Shown here: positions 1-10,336 of the stretch, one piece after another
How positions within the stretch are numbered: the first letter of the stretch is position 1
How the letters are laid out: every line of letters starts with the position of its first letter
Assembly: GCA_021014325.1 (NCBI GenBank)
Contig: CM037476.1
Coordinates: 17,768,827 to 17,832,826, forward strand
DNA: 64,000 bases
Direction: 5' to 3'
DNA from: Plazaster borealis
Lineage: Eukaryota; Echinodermata; Asteroidea; Forcipulatida; Labidiasteridae
Notes under the pieces: model-generated
Told to the model about the DNA's origin: nothing
The model's input: only the letters and a program-made list of their open reading frames with translations
Database searches by the model: none
Position numbers and translations under genes: made by a program

Positions 1-118
1 TAACGGTGGTCCGCTGGCCAATTGCCAGTTAAAACATCCGAGGACCAGTCAACATTCACTCCAAGTGGTCCGGCTGGCTAATTCAGTGTTAAAAAGCATC
101 CCTATTTAACATGAAATA
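1..118 (-). repeat. Family I element, truncated by window edge
   Basis: The reverse complement matches the ends of the copies at 46099-46308 and 50155-50421: GGACCAG and TGGTCCG(C)TGGCCA motifs in the same order. Only part lies in the window. Confidence 0.6.
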
Positions 119-166
119 TGGACTGTTGAAAAAGTAACAAGCTAAACTGGTTAGTCAATTAAAAAG

Positions 167-542
167 TTTACAGGTATCGTACACATTTGGTAATGACTCA
201 AAACAAATATTAGCATAAAAACTTACTTGGTAACAAGCAACGGAGAGCTGTTGATAGTATATAACATTGTAGGAAACGACTCCCTCTGAAGTATCGTAGT
301 TTTTGAGAAAGAGGTAATTTCTCACTAAAATAATAAAAACTTCTTGCAAGAAGTTTTTATTCCTATCTGAAAGCACACAAATTTGTACAACAAGGGTTTT
401 TTTTTCTTTCATCATTTTCTTGCAACTTCGATGACCAATTTAGCCCATATTTTCACAGACTTGTTATTTTATGCATATGTTGGGATACACCAAGTGAGCA
501 CACTGGTCTTTGACAATTACCAAACGTGTTCAGTGCCTTTAA
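167..542 (-). mobile_element. Family A MITE, copy A1
   Basis: About 376 bp, with ends related to AGGCA..CGTTTGGTAATT, one end beside TTTA and the other beside TTAA. Its centre is a perfect 30-bp palindrome around CTTCTTGCAAGAAG. Family orientation is defined here by GTCAAAGACCAGTGTTCTC reading first on the plus strand. The open frame inside is part of the repeat, not a gene. Confidence 0.85.
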
Positions 543-666
543 GGGTAAACCCTGGAGAAGGGTATTGAGCCCCGGTCTAATCACTTTTCACCCCTACCCC
601 AGATGGTGGTCATTGAACTTAAAAACTAAAGAGATAATAACCTCAAGGCCCAGTGTCTATTTCTGA

Positions 667-1009
667 TTAAAGGGACACGTTGCCTTGGGTCGGGGGAGTT
701 GGTCTATGAAAAGCAATTGTAACCGTTTGTTATAAAATACATATGGTTAGAAAGATGTTGCGTGGTTTTTACTTTGCGAATTAACACGGTCCGCCATTTT
801 GTGGAGTCAAAAATTTAGCTCCACAAAATGGCGTGCCGTGTTAGTTCACGATATAAAAGGAAAACCACGCAATTTGGAGGCATCTTTGTTTGGATCATTG
901 TATTCTACTTTTAAATCATCTTTCTAACCATAATGCATTTTATAACAAACAGTTACAAACACTTTTCCTAGACCAACTCGCCCGATCCAAGGCAACGTGT
1001 CCCTTTATA
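667..1009. mobile_element. Long inverted-repeat MITE (family K)
   Basis: The two halves are nearly complete inverted copies. The left end TTAAAGGGACACGTTGCC mirrors the right end GGCAACGTGTCCCTTTA. The centre is a strong hairpin in which CCATTTTGTGGAG pairs with CTCCACAAAATGG around 790-835. It is flanked by a TTAA/TTTA-like target. No coding capacity. Confidence 0.85.
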
Positions 1010-1308
1010 CATCGTTTACTTTTTGTACCCTGATTATTAATAGTACCAATTATGTATTGTTATTATTCATTCAACAATTCTTTTAAAAATCATTAAAGTT
1101 TATTATTCAACTCAAAAATTACACGACAGTAGTTAAAAAAGACTAAAATAATTGACAATTTGTTTTGAACGACAGTAGTATATGAATTAACGAAAAAGAA
1201 AAAATTGTGAAGCAATATACCCCGTAAATCCTCTAAACGGAGGTACCAGCATATTGCATTAAACCATATCCGCATGTCAGATTGGTCACAGTTCATAAAC
1301 ACTGTTCC

Positions 1309-1378
1309 TGAGTTTACTGGCCCGATGCTAAAATCACTGGCCGCGGACCAGCGGTCCAGTATAAAATTCGAGCCCTGA
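1309..1378 (-). repeat. Family G fragment
   Basis: Short piece holding TTTACTGGCCCGA and the GAGCCCTGA end typical of the longer copies at 5194-5559 and 9259-9692. It looks like an internally deleted copy. Confidence 0.6.
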
Positions 1379-1852
1379 ACTTGTACTCAAAATAGAAGTA
1401 GAGTTACCTTATTATACTGCAACTGAGGCGCAGTGCCTGTCCAGGTATATAATACATGTAAATATATTAAAAATACATGTAAATATATGCAAAACCTAAA
1501 TAAGCAAACGCCGATTCTACCATATGGACCAACATTGAAAGAAAGGTATCCATGGACACTGGTGTATTGTTGAAGGGACAAAGTACCCGTCGAAATGATA
1601 ATTATAAATAAACAATTGTTGACTCGCATCCGATTCAGCAGAAAGCACATGAGAGGGAGTTTTATGGAACATAATCAAATAGGAAAATAAGTTTTTGCAA
1701 CATATCGATATTTTTATTACCTACTTTTCAATTGAATTTTACAGAAAAGCTACAGCTCTCATAAAAAGTTGGGTGCGGGTTCTATGCTCATAAACCCCGG
1801 GAAAATGTTGACCTACATAATGATATCCTGGTTCTTACATGTAGCCCTGGTG
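1379..1852. other. No gene seen
   Basis: AT-rich sequence. A short piece (about 1515-1565, CATATGGACCAA...CACTGGTGTATT) recurs at 4220-4270, so part of it is an uncharacterised dispersed repeat. Confidence 0.4.
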
Positions 1853-2186
1853 TCATGGCTGAGCCGTTTAGAGCATCGAATTCAAGTTCTGGTGGTGAAG
1901 TCATTGGGGTGTGGGTTCGAGTCCTGGTCGTGACACTTGTGTCCTTGAGCAAGATGCTTTACGATAATTGCTTCTTTTCACCCAGGGGTATAAATGGGTA
2001 CCTGTGAGGGTAGAGGTTGATATTGTGTTTGAAAAAGCCTTCGGAGCGCCACGGCAGCTCGGGGCTGTATACTCCCCAGGGAGCTGAGAAAGATTAAAGG
2101 AATGTTATGGGCTCAATGACCAGCACACTAATGTAAAGCGCATTGATGCGTTATTGTAAAATGCGCCATATATGATATAAGAACTA

Positions 2187-2240
<54 letters not shown>
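1853..2240 (+). mobile_element. tRNA-derived SINE with ATT tail, copy S1
   Basis: The head has A-box-like GGCTGAGCCGTTTAG and B-box-like GGGTTCGAGTCC, followed by GACACTTG. The body runs through GGGAGCTGAGAAAG to a long (ATT)n tail. This is RNA polymerase III SINE architecture. It is not a functional tRNA gene because no cloverleaf closes. Confidence 0.8.
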
Positions 2241-2245
<5 letters not shown>

Positions 2246-2575
2246 ATACTGCATTTTACAAGAATGTACACTGTATCAATGTGCTTTACATTAGTGCCCT
2301 GGTTATTGGGCCAATAACATTCCTGTAATCTTTCTCAGCTCCCTGGGGAGTTATACAGCCCTGGGCTGCCGTAGTGCTCTGAAGGCTTTTTCAAACACAC
2401 TATCAACCTCTACCCTCTCAGGTACCCATTTATTCCTCTGGGTGAAGAGAAGCAATTACAGTAAAGCATCTTCCTCAAGGACACCAAGTTTCATGACTAG
2501 GACTTGAACCCACATCTCAATGACTTAACCACCAGAACTTGAATTGATGCGCTAAATCACTCGGCCATGACGCTA
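2195..2575 (-). mobile_element. tRNA-derived SINE, inverted copy S2 sharing the ATT tail with S1
   Basis: Reverse-complement copy of S1, from the ATT tail through CTTTCTCAGCTCCCTGGGGAG to a degenerate B box (GGACTTGAACCCACATC) and the head near 2570. The two SINEs meet tail to tail, giving a palindrome of about 700 bp. Confidence 0.8.
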
Positions 2576-3102
2576 TCTATAAAATACATAGATACTTGCT
2601 CATGTACTGTTAGAGATGATTAAAGGTATCGTACACATTTGGTAATGACTCAAAACAAATTTTAGCATAAAAACTTACTTGGTAACAAGCAACGGAGAGC
2701 TGTTGATAGTATAAAACATTGTAGGAAACGACTCCCTCTGAAGTAACGTAGTTTTTGAGAAAGAGGTAATTTCTCACTAAAATAATAAAAACTTCTTGCA
2801 AGAAGTTTTTATTCCTATCTGAAAGCACACAAATTTGTACAACAAGGGTGTTTTTTCTTTCATCATTTTCTTGCAACTTCGATGACCAATTGAGCCCAAA
2901 TTTTCACAGGCTTGTTATTTTATGCATATGTCGGGATACACCAAATGAGAACACTGGTCTTTGACAATTACCAAACGTGTACGATGCCTTTAACCTCCAG
3001 AACTTGAATTGATGCACTAAACCGCTCGGCCATGACACGCTATCTATAAAATATATACATGTACATGTAGATACTTGCTCATGTACTGTTAGAGATGATT
3101 AA
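2525..3102. repeat. TTAA-bounded direct duplication split by a MITE (locus 1)
   Basis: The left unit at 2525-2623 (TTAACCACCAGAACTTG to GAGATGATTAA) is repeated at 2990-3102 (TTAACCTCCAGAACTTG to GAGATGATTAA, with about 15 extra bases). Family A MITE A2 fills the junction exactly. Both units begin and end with TTAA. The unit contains part of the S2 SINE head. Confidence 0.85.
2620..2993 (-). mobile_element. Family A MITE, copy A2
   Basis: Complete copy with TTAA at 2620-2623 and 2990-2993. It contains the perfect central palindrome around TTCTTGCAAGAA. It sits between the two arms of the locus 1 duplication. Confidence 0.92.
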
Positions 3103-3493
3103 ACTCTTTAATTAAGGTTCTAAATAATGTATCTAGACGTTAGAAGTCTAGAAGGCCAGGGACCAGACATCAATTGACTTTCTTAAATCTATTTTTTGTT
3201 TAAGGTTTTTAAAATTTAAATCTGAATTGTTGGGTCGAATCGGCCAAACATCAGACCTAGCATCTATAAGTTTTGTCAATAACAAGCTCTACAAAAAACC
3301 ACACAAATACCGTTCTCTGTAGTGTCTTTGTAACCATGAGCCCATCTCAGAAAATATTGCTAAAAAACGTTTCTGCTTAATTTTTTTTGCATGATACCAG
3401 TCACAGGTTGTACATAAGAAATGGTATTTTGGGTGGTAACTTCATTCTAGTATAAAGCATAATTTTGTTGTGTTTAGCTATTTTTTGTGCTAA
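3103..3493. other. No gene seen
   Basis: AT-rich sequence. A decayed family E-like piece is possible around 3370-3490 (GATACCAGTCACAGGTTG), but its ends are lost. Confidence 0.35.
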
Positions 3494-3973
3494 ATACACG
3501 TTTGGTAATTGGAACCCACTGTTTGTTTCAATCCTATATAGTTGTAGATATATTTCAAAAAAATACCTGTGAAAATTTCATTTCAAAAGGTGGTAGCGTT
3601 TTTGAGATTTTGCCGAAAATCTGGAACGGTTATGTCCACGCATAACGCAGTACTTCAAGGGAAAGTTTCTCAAAATGCATTATACTATCCAAAGCAATTG
3701 GAATACACAATCAAATTTGTTGCTATAAAAAGTAATATCTTTTGTCCATAATCGCAGTACTTCGAGGGAAAGTTTCTCAAAATGCATTATACTATCCAAA
3801 GCAATTGGAATACACAATCAAATTTGTTGCTATAAAAAGTAATATCTTTTGTCCATAATCGCAGTACCTCGAGGGAAAGTTTCTCAAAATGCATTATATT
3901 ATCCAAAGCTACCAAGTAACTTTTTATTGCCATTAATTTTCAGAGTCATTACCAAACGTATACAGACCCTTTA
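3494..3973 (+). mobile_element. Family B MITE, copy B1, with an internal tandem repeat
   Basis: Starts ACACGTTTGGTAATTGGAAC and ends ATTACCAAACGTATACAG. A 107-bp segment is tandemly repeated at 3646-3752 and 3753-3859, with a partial third unit from 3860, each beginning CGCAGTAC. Other B copies carry the segment once. Confidence 0.85.
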
Positions 3974-4110
3974 TTAAGCAGCTCTGTGAAATTGGGCTGT
4001 TTGCGCTGCTTTAATGCCAAATATAAAGTACTAAACAATTTTGTTTACCAGATTAAGGTTACCTGGTGACTGGTTTCCTGCTCATTTTTTGCTTAGCACA
4101 AATTTTCGAA
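3968..4110. mobile_element. Degenerate family E fragment
   Basis: Contains AAGCAGCTCTGTGAAATTGGGC, followed by GGTTACC and GACTGGTTTCCTGCTC as in other E copies, but in scrambled order and without clean ends. Confidence 0.5.
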
Positions 4111-4524
4111 GCGATATCGAAATGGTGTCCTTGTATCAGAATTTTTATTTTTTTTAGATTAATGTACAACGTAAAAAGACCTGCCAAATGATTCACTATG
4201 CAAATGAGCATACCCCAATGCTACCATATGGACCAATATTGAAGAGAATTGTTCATGGACACTGGTGTATTTTAGTAAAGGATTCAAGCACGCATTACGC
4301 ATGTACCAGTCAAAATGGTATGAGCAAATTACATTGTATAGTCACTTGATATGTATGAGTGGTTTTAAGGAAGCTTGGTCTACACATAGGGAATTTTCTG
4401 GAAGGAAAAAAAAAAAAAGCGAAAACAACTTGTAGGCTTTGTACGTGACGTGATCATGCGATGACTAGTTAGGATCATTAGATCTGTACTTGTATGTCAC
4501 AGACACTGCAAACATTATGTGCGA

Positions 4525-5159
4525 TTGATTGTATCCATGATGAAATAGAATAGCTGTTGCAAACTGCTTACCAACCAAAAGGACCTATGGTATAAATGCA
4601 AAAAATAGTTAATGGTCTGACGTTTCGACCCTAGCAGAGTCTTTCTCGAAGGCTAAATGACAAGACAACACACATGAACAGGTATATAAGTGTAACAAGA
4701 GCAGTCAAGTGGAAATACATGAATAGAGGCAGAGAGCAAACGGACAAGGCAAGGGGTAAACAATGAATAGGGAGACAGAAGGGGAGGGTTGGAGGGTGGG
4801 GGCTGGTCTGACCACAAGACCAGGGCTCAATTTCATGGCTCTGCTTACCGTAAGTAAAGAATCGGCGCTTACAGAAGCAGGAAATTCCGCGCTTACGTCA
4901 AGCGTATTTCACGGGTTAGCAGGGAATTTTTGCTTGTGCGCGTGCGTAGTCCACGTTACTAGGCATTCTACGCTTACACAGCTAGCGCAGAAATTCGGCG
5001 CTTGCACGGTAAGCGGGGAATGGTGACCGCAAGCGCAGAATTCGGCGGTAAGCAGAGCCATGAAATTGGGCCCTGTTCATTGTCTTGTCATTTAGCTTTT
5101 GAGAAAGACTCTGCTAGGGTCGAAACGTCAGGCCATTAACTACTTTTTGATTGTATCCA
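4525..5159. mobile_element. Family D foldback retroelement-like insertion with 13-bp target duplication
   Basis: The element at 4538-5146 is flanked by the perfect direct repeat TTGATTGTATCCA (4525-4537 and 5147-5159). About 80 bp at each end is inverted: GTTAATGGTCTGACGTTTCG on the left mirrors CGAAACGTCAGGCCATTAAC on the right. Each end holds a hammerhead-like motif (4619-4641 minus, 5107-5129 plus). The long target duplication suggests target-primed insertion, as in Penelope-like or LINE elements. No reverse transcriptase is present. A family E element is nested inside. Confidence 0.75.
4823..5073. mobile_element. Family E element (GCGCTTAC subfamily) nested in family D
   Basis: The terminal inverted repeat GGGCTCAATTTCATGGCTCT matches GAGCCATGAAATTGGGCCC. 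The interior is rich in CGCTTAC and GCGCAGAA motifs. It is nearly the same as the copy at 8883-9126. The 87-residue open frame here is a repeat artefact. Confidence 0.88.
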
Positions 5160-5193
5160 GTGTAAAAAAAAGGTCTTGTGATAGGTGTACATG

Positions 5194-5559
5194 CAGGGCA
5201 TGAATTTTACACTGGACCGCAGGCCCGAGGCCAGTGATTCTAGCGTCGGGCCAGTAAACTCACAATCGGACAAGCCCAGTGGACTTGTGTTTTTTCAGTT
5301 GAATGATAATACCTCACTGTGGAAATAATACCTTTGTGAAAAATGTTTGGCTATGAGTCTGATAAATAATATCTTTCAATTCTGTCGAGTATTGAAGTGT
5401 ACCCATAAGATAATACAAATGAAATAGATCTTCTCTCAGAGCTTTACTGCTCGTTCAACTCATTTTTGATTCTGGTCTTGTAAAATAAAATCCTGTCCTG
5501 TAAAATTTTGAGCTTCCAAGCCCTTCGGTCTTATGGATCTTTCCCCCATGGAGCCCTGA
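5194..5559 (+). repeat. Family G element
   Basis: Starts AGGGCATGAATTTTACACTGG and contains GGCCCGAGGCCAGTG and GTCGGGCCAGTAAACT. It ends GGAGCCCT. The short terminal inverted motif AGGGC/GCCCT and several other copies identify it as a dispersed element. Confidence 0.75.
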
Positions 5560-5724
5560 CATGCAATACGCTTAGAATAACAACATTACGCTTACCAGAA
5601 TAAGGTTACCAGCCAAACTACCATGTCGCAAGTTCAATTTATGACTGGTATCCTGCTCGTTTCTGCTTAGCAGAAAATTTTTAAGCAATCTTTTCTGCTT
5701 AAGCAGCTCTATGAAATTGGGCCC
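5560..5724. mobile_element. Family E element, one end intact
   Basis: Right end AAGCAGCTCTATGAAATTGGGC is intact, and the interior has GGTTACCAGCCAAA and GACTGGTATCCTGCTCG. The left end is missing next to family G. Confidence 0.75.
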
Positions 5725-5859
5725 CCCTCTGGAATGTTTTTTGGTTTTAGTTCAAATACCAACTAATAAAAATAATGTATTTATTACAGTGTATGTGATT
5801 TTCCAAGCCAAGTTGGCATCTATTACTACTAACCCTGTTACCCAGTTCATTGGACCCTA

Positions 5860-6000
5860 AGCATTCCTGAAACCATCTTTACTCCTTTGGGGTATGTAGC
5901 ACTGGCAGCCAAATTGTGCACTGGTTGCTAATAAATCACATTAACAATCTCTGCACTCACAGGTGCCCATTTACTCCTGGGTGATGAGAAGCAATTATAG
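5860..6000 (-). repeat. Diverged SINE fragment
   Basis: CACAGGTGCCCATTTACTCCTGGGTGATGAGAAGC parallels the body of the S1/S2 SINE. Ends are unclear. Confidence 0.5.
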
Positions 6001-6159
6001 TTAGCTATGTATTACACATCCAACAAGCACAATTAGCGCCAATAACAGGATGGATGGGAAACAAGAACAAATTGTTCAATTTTAGATGTGGGAGGAAAAC
6101 CCCAATGGAGGGAAAAACACGCAATTAGGTAGGGACTGAAAACCCAATACACATGCAAG

Positions 6160-6300
6160 GCTCCAGGTCTAAGGTGGAATTCAAACCGGGGTCCACAGAG
6201 GTGAACCCACACTCTGAAGTAGCTGAATAACTGAGTAGTAACTGAGTAGCCTATGGATTTTTTCCTGCAGGACTCAGAACATGTATAAAGTACCGAGTAT
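6160..6300 (-). repeat. tRNA-like SINE head fragment
   Basis: The reverse complement gives TCACCTCTGTGGACCCCGGT followed by a B-box-like TTTGAATTCCACC, matching the head at 20836-20925. Confidence 0.5.
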
Positions 6301-6813
6301 AAAATGCTAACATGTCACGCTTTGGTGTAGAGGTAAAATTTAAAAAATTGGGTCCAGCTGTATATCAAACAGAGTTGCCAACTCTTCCTGATTGTGCAGA
6401 AGGTTCCCTGAAAACAAACCAATCTTGCCATGATGAAAATCTCCCTGGTTATGGAAACTTTTTCCCTCATATGTTGAATGTAATTCTAAATATCTCCCTG
6501 ATTGTTGTACAAAATCTCCCTGATTGCAAGATCAAACGTTGGCAGCCCTGTATCAAAATTAATGACCCCAAAAAGTAACCCTATTGGAGTTTTAACAACC
6601 TGCCTTGGAGGTAATGTGTACTTAGAGTTGAATCACAACAGGCAATTTTACTAAGTCTCAATTGGGATTATCTGAATAGAAACTTCCTAATTGTATATCC
6701 TCACTGATGCCACGAACTGACACACAGCTACCACCATACAAGTAAAAACTAGCAATCAAAGAAAACGGCATCTGAAGTTGAACGCATTTTATAACACCAC
6801 TATTTTTCAAAAT

Positions 6814-7366
6814 AGCAGGCCTCGAAATTAACACTGGACTGCAGGCCTGAAGCCAATGTTTTTAGCGTCAGGCCAGTAAACTTATGACAAAATAAAGGCA
6901 AAACAGTTTATTTCCATTTTCACGAATTGAAACATTCCAGTGTATTACAAAATTACGTGCGTGCCACTTCGTTTAAATTTGTAAAAAACACCACTGTCCT
7001 TCAAAATAGCAGGCTTCGAAATTAACACTGGACTGCAGGCCTGAGGCCAGTGTTTGTAGTGTCGGGCCAGTAAACTTATGACCGGACAAGTCCAGTAGTC
7101 TCGTGTTCTTTTACTACCTCACCTCATCTTTAATTTTGTTTAAATCATGTTCAAATATTGACTTGATAAATATATCTTTCAATTCTGTTCAGTAGGAAAG
7201 TTTTATCCATTTTTTTTATTTATTGTAAATTCAATGTAATTTTGCCTTTGGCAACCAAATTGAATGTTTTTAATAAACCATAACAAAAAAACCACCCAAA
7301 ATTAAAAAGTTTTGAGCTTACAAGCCCTGCAGTCTTGTGGATTGTTTCCCCCAAATTCGAGCCCTG
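6814..7366 (+). repeat. Family G element with internal partial duplication
   Basis: The family G start (CTCGAAATTAACACTGGACTG) occurs twice, at about 6821 and 7015. Between them is a 108-bp segment (about 6898-7006) that recurs at 7870-7976. The element ends CAAATTCGAGCCCTGAA at 7366. Confidence 0.7.
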
Positions 7367-7483
7367 AATAGTTGAATGTTTTCAACTAGTTTTTCTCAGA
7401 GTGGAAGTGGACACTTGATGCTTTGAACTTGACAAATATACTTTTTTGAATGTTTTACGTCCTTAATTAATGAGCAATCAAAT

Positions 7484-7976
7484 AATAATAATAATAATTT
7501 GAGATTTATATTGCGCGATTTCCAAAATAAATTTCAACCGCGCATTACATGAAAAAAGTATTAAAAACAGTATATAAAAAGTGATGGAAAAGTACATGGA
7601 ACTATAAAAATCAACATACAGGCACATTTACATAAAAGCAAGATTAAAAGGAAGAGTGTTCACTTTAAGCTTAAAAATGTAAATGGATTGAGAGTGTTGA
7701 ATGTCAGATGGCAGTTCCATTCCATAATTTGGGGGCAGCTGATGAAAAGGATCTGTCACCCAATGCTTGTAACATTTTGGACGCGGAAAAAGATAAACAC
7801 AACTTGTTGTTAGAACGTAAACAGTAACTGGATGTAAGAAAGGTTTGTGTTAGTTCGTGAAACTGAAACAACGGCAAAACACTTTATTTCCATTTTCACA
7901 AATTGAAACATTCCAGTGAATTACAAAATTACGTGCGTGTCACTTCGTTTAAATTTGTAAAAAACTACTGTCCTTT
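7484..7976. repeat. Interspersed element with AAT tract, followed by a 108-bp dispersed duplicate
   Basis: The (AAT)n tract plus TTTATATTGCGCG is the reverse complement of the GCGCAATATAAA(ATT)n tail seen on LINE/SINE elements. From 7870 the 108-bp segment of the preceding element is repeated. No coding frame survives. Confidence 0.55.
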
Positions 7977-8183
7977 TCACACAAAGCTCATTTTGTAATA
8001 TTTCACAAACTTTGAGAAAAACTTGCCAGGAATGTTGTTTTTTTCCTGTCGTGTGAAAAGGGCTTTCAGTATCATGCAAGAGAATCTTGGTTAAAGTGCA
8101 GGGATGAGTAATGTCAGACTTTTATCTGAAGTCAGACCTTTTTATGTTCGCCTGGTTTTTGGTTTACAGAACTGTTTAGTTCA

Positions 8184-8606
8184 TTAAAGGAGGTCTGTAT
8201 CTGTTTGGTAACGACTCTGAAAATGAATGGCGATTAAAACTTACTTGGTAAGAAGTACAGCAGCTTCGGATAGTATAATGCATGTTGAGAAACTTTTCAC
8301 TTCGAGGTACTGCGGTTATGGAAAGAGATATCCCAAAAAATTTGAATCTGAGATTTTCCCAGATTGTGTATTCCAATTGCAGATTATTCTTCCTGCGTGG
8401 ACATAACTGCTCCAGATTTTTCGGCAATATCTCAAAAAACGCTGCCACCTTTTGAAATGAAATTTTCACAAGTTAGTTTTATGGTATATATCTACAACTT
8501 TCTAGGATTGAAACAAACAGTGGGTTCTAATAACCATGGAGGAAGGAAAGCAATCACCAGTTAATCTGATTTCTTTCCTCCATGATTAAAAACCTCGTTC
8601 AGTAAA
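8184..8606 (-). mobile_element. Family B MITE, copy B2, carrying a short palindromic insertion
   Basis: Begins at TTAA (8184-8187) and follows the family B consensus in reverse. It resumes after a 50-bp insertion, because ATTAAAAACCTCGTTCAG resembles the family end ATTACCAAACGTGTTCAG. Confidence 0.8.
8535..8584. mobile_element. CATGGAG palindromic insertion, 50 bp
   Basis: Starts CATGGAGGAAGGAAA and ends TTTCTTTCCTCCATG, an inverted repeat with one mismatch, inside MITE B2. Flanking target duplication is decayed. Same terminal sequence as the smaller insertions at 47293 and 50643. Confidence 0.65.
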
Positions 8607-8882
8607 CCAGGTTGAGAGAAATAAAGGGCAAGGTTGCTCAACTTATCGGAATATCACAGTGTCATAATCTTCACGCGTTACCCATTTTTGTGGGCCGGTC
8701 GGGGGCTGTAACGTGGGCGGAGGATTTCTATTTGTCGATTCGTGGTATTTCATTGATACACGGATCAATGGGGGAAGGACAGACAGATGGTCACCACTTT
8801 TGGCTCATCTGTTGGAATGAATGTGTTTTTGGTACTTTGTTGTTCCGTATATATGCACAATTTATCCGTAGTGGTGAGAGCA

Positions 8883-9126
8883 GGGCCCAATTTCATGGCT
8901 CTGCTTACCGTAAGCAAAGAATCGGCGCTTACGGAAGCAGGGAATTCCGCGCTTACGTCAAGCGTATTTCACGGGTCAGCAGGGAATTGTGCGCGTGCGT
9001 AGTCCACGTTACTAGGCATTCTACGCTTACACAGCTAGCGCAGAAATTCGGCGCTTGCTCGGTAAGCAAAGAATGGTGATCGCAAGCGCAGAATTCGGCG
9101 GTAAGCAGAGCCATGAAATTGGGCCC
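8883..9126. mobile_element. Family E element (GCGCTTAC subfamily), second copy
   Basis: GGGCCCAATTTCATGGCTCT and AGAGCCATGAAATTGGGCCC are near-perfect terminal inverted repeats. The interior closely matches the copy at 4823-5073, so the subfamily looks recent. Confidence 0.9.
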
Positions 9127-9258
9127 AGTAGTCTCGCGAGAGAGTCGTTTCTATATCACCGTGACAGAAATTTAACAACTTGTCCACAAATCTATTACAC
9201 AACCCAGCTGACTTGTACACAAGTCTAGGGTTGTATATGTGCAAAAATAATGTTTCTC

Positions 9259-9692
9259 TGGGCTTGAATTTTACACTGGACCACAGGCCCGATGCCAGTG
9301 GTTTAAGTGTCGGGCCAGTAAACCTATGACCGGACAAGTCCGGCACTCTTGTGTTTTACATTTTTTTATTAACAATGTACCTCACTGTGTAATATCTTGA
9401 ACAGAAACAAACGATGTTCAAATGTTGACTTTGTTGTCTGAAAAATACCTTGTAATCTATTGAGTAATGAAGTATACTTAATACCCAAAGAGACAATTGA
9501 GATAAATCTTCTCTTAAGTGCCTTTAGTGCAATTATTTTTAAAATAAAAACTTTTAAATGCATGTTGTCTGGACTCAGGAATTGTTTTGCTCATTTTGAC
9601 TGTGGTCTTATACAAACCTTTCTGGTCCAGTAAACATTTTGAGCTACAATATCCCTGCTGTCTTGTGGATTTTTCTCCCAAATTCGATCCCT
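9259..9692 (+). repeat. Family G element
   Basis: Starts GGGCTTGAATTTTACACTGG and has GTCGGGCCAGTAAACC near the left end. It ends CAAATTCGATCCCTG. Confidence 0.75.
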
Positions 9693-10226
9693 GTTTCTAT
9701 GTTCAAACTTTAAAACTTGCTATTTTTGTTGGTGATTTTAAACCTTAAAGCGTATCTAGGAATCTATGATTGCGCTGTAAAGTACTGTTATATTATTGTT
9801 ATTATTACAAAATGAGGACCAAAGAAAGACAACTCGTTAAAGGCTTAAAAAACGCTCTGTTCATTTTCATAGTATAGCAAGTCTTCACAGAAACATGAAC
9901 ACGAGTTGTGTTTATTCTAGCCATGTAAGCTGGCACATGTTTGAAATCGTCTGATCAACGGGAAACATTGATCGTTATGTTTAATTCGACTTGCACAGAC
10001 GCAAATTTGACACTGTTTAGATTTTGTGTGTCCTTATCTGTGGCATGTGTCCATAATTGAAGGGAAATTGGGGGGGGGGGCAAGAATGATGTAGGCATCT
10101 TGGAATGAAATATGATGTGAGTGTCAGTTTATGGAATTGCAGTGGATTTATAGATGCAGTGAAGAGGAAATTTGTCTCGTCAGTTCAACAACGTCGAACT
10201 CATTTGTAGACAAGCATCTTCTAATG
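9693..10226. other. No gene seen
   Basis: AT-rich, unique-looking DNA with a poly-G run at about 10071. No repeat family recognised. Confidence 0.4.
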
Positions 10227-10336
10227 TTAAAGGTATGATACAGGATTAGTAGAGCTGACAAATTAGTCGCAGACAGTGTACATGTTTTGTGTGATCAACC
10301 ATATATATGAAATAACAAACCTGTGAACATTTGGGC
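10227..10336 (+). repeat. Diverged family A fragment
   Basis: Begins TTAAAGGTATGATACAGG and ends GAACATTTGGGC, the left third of a family A element, older than A3, which begins where it stops. Confidence 0.6.
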
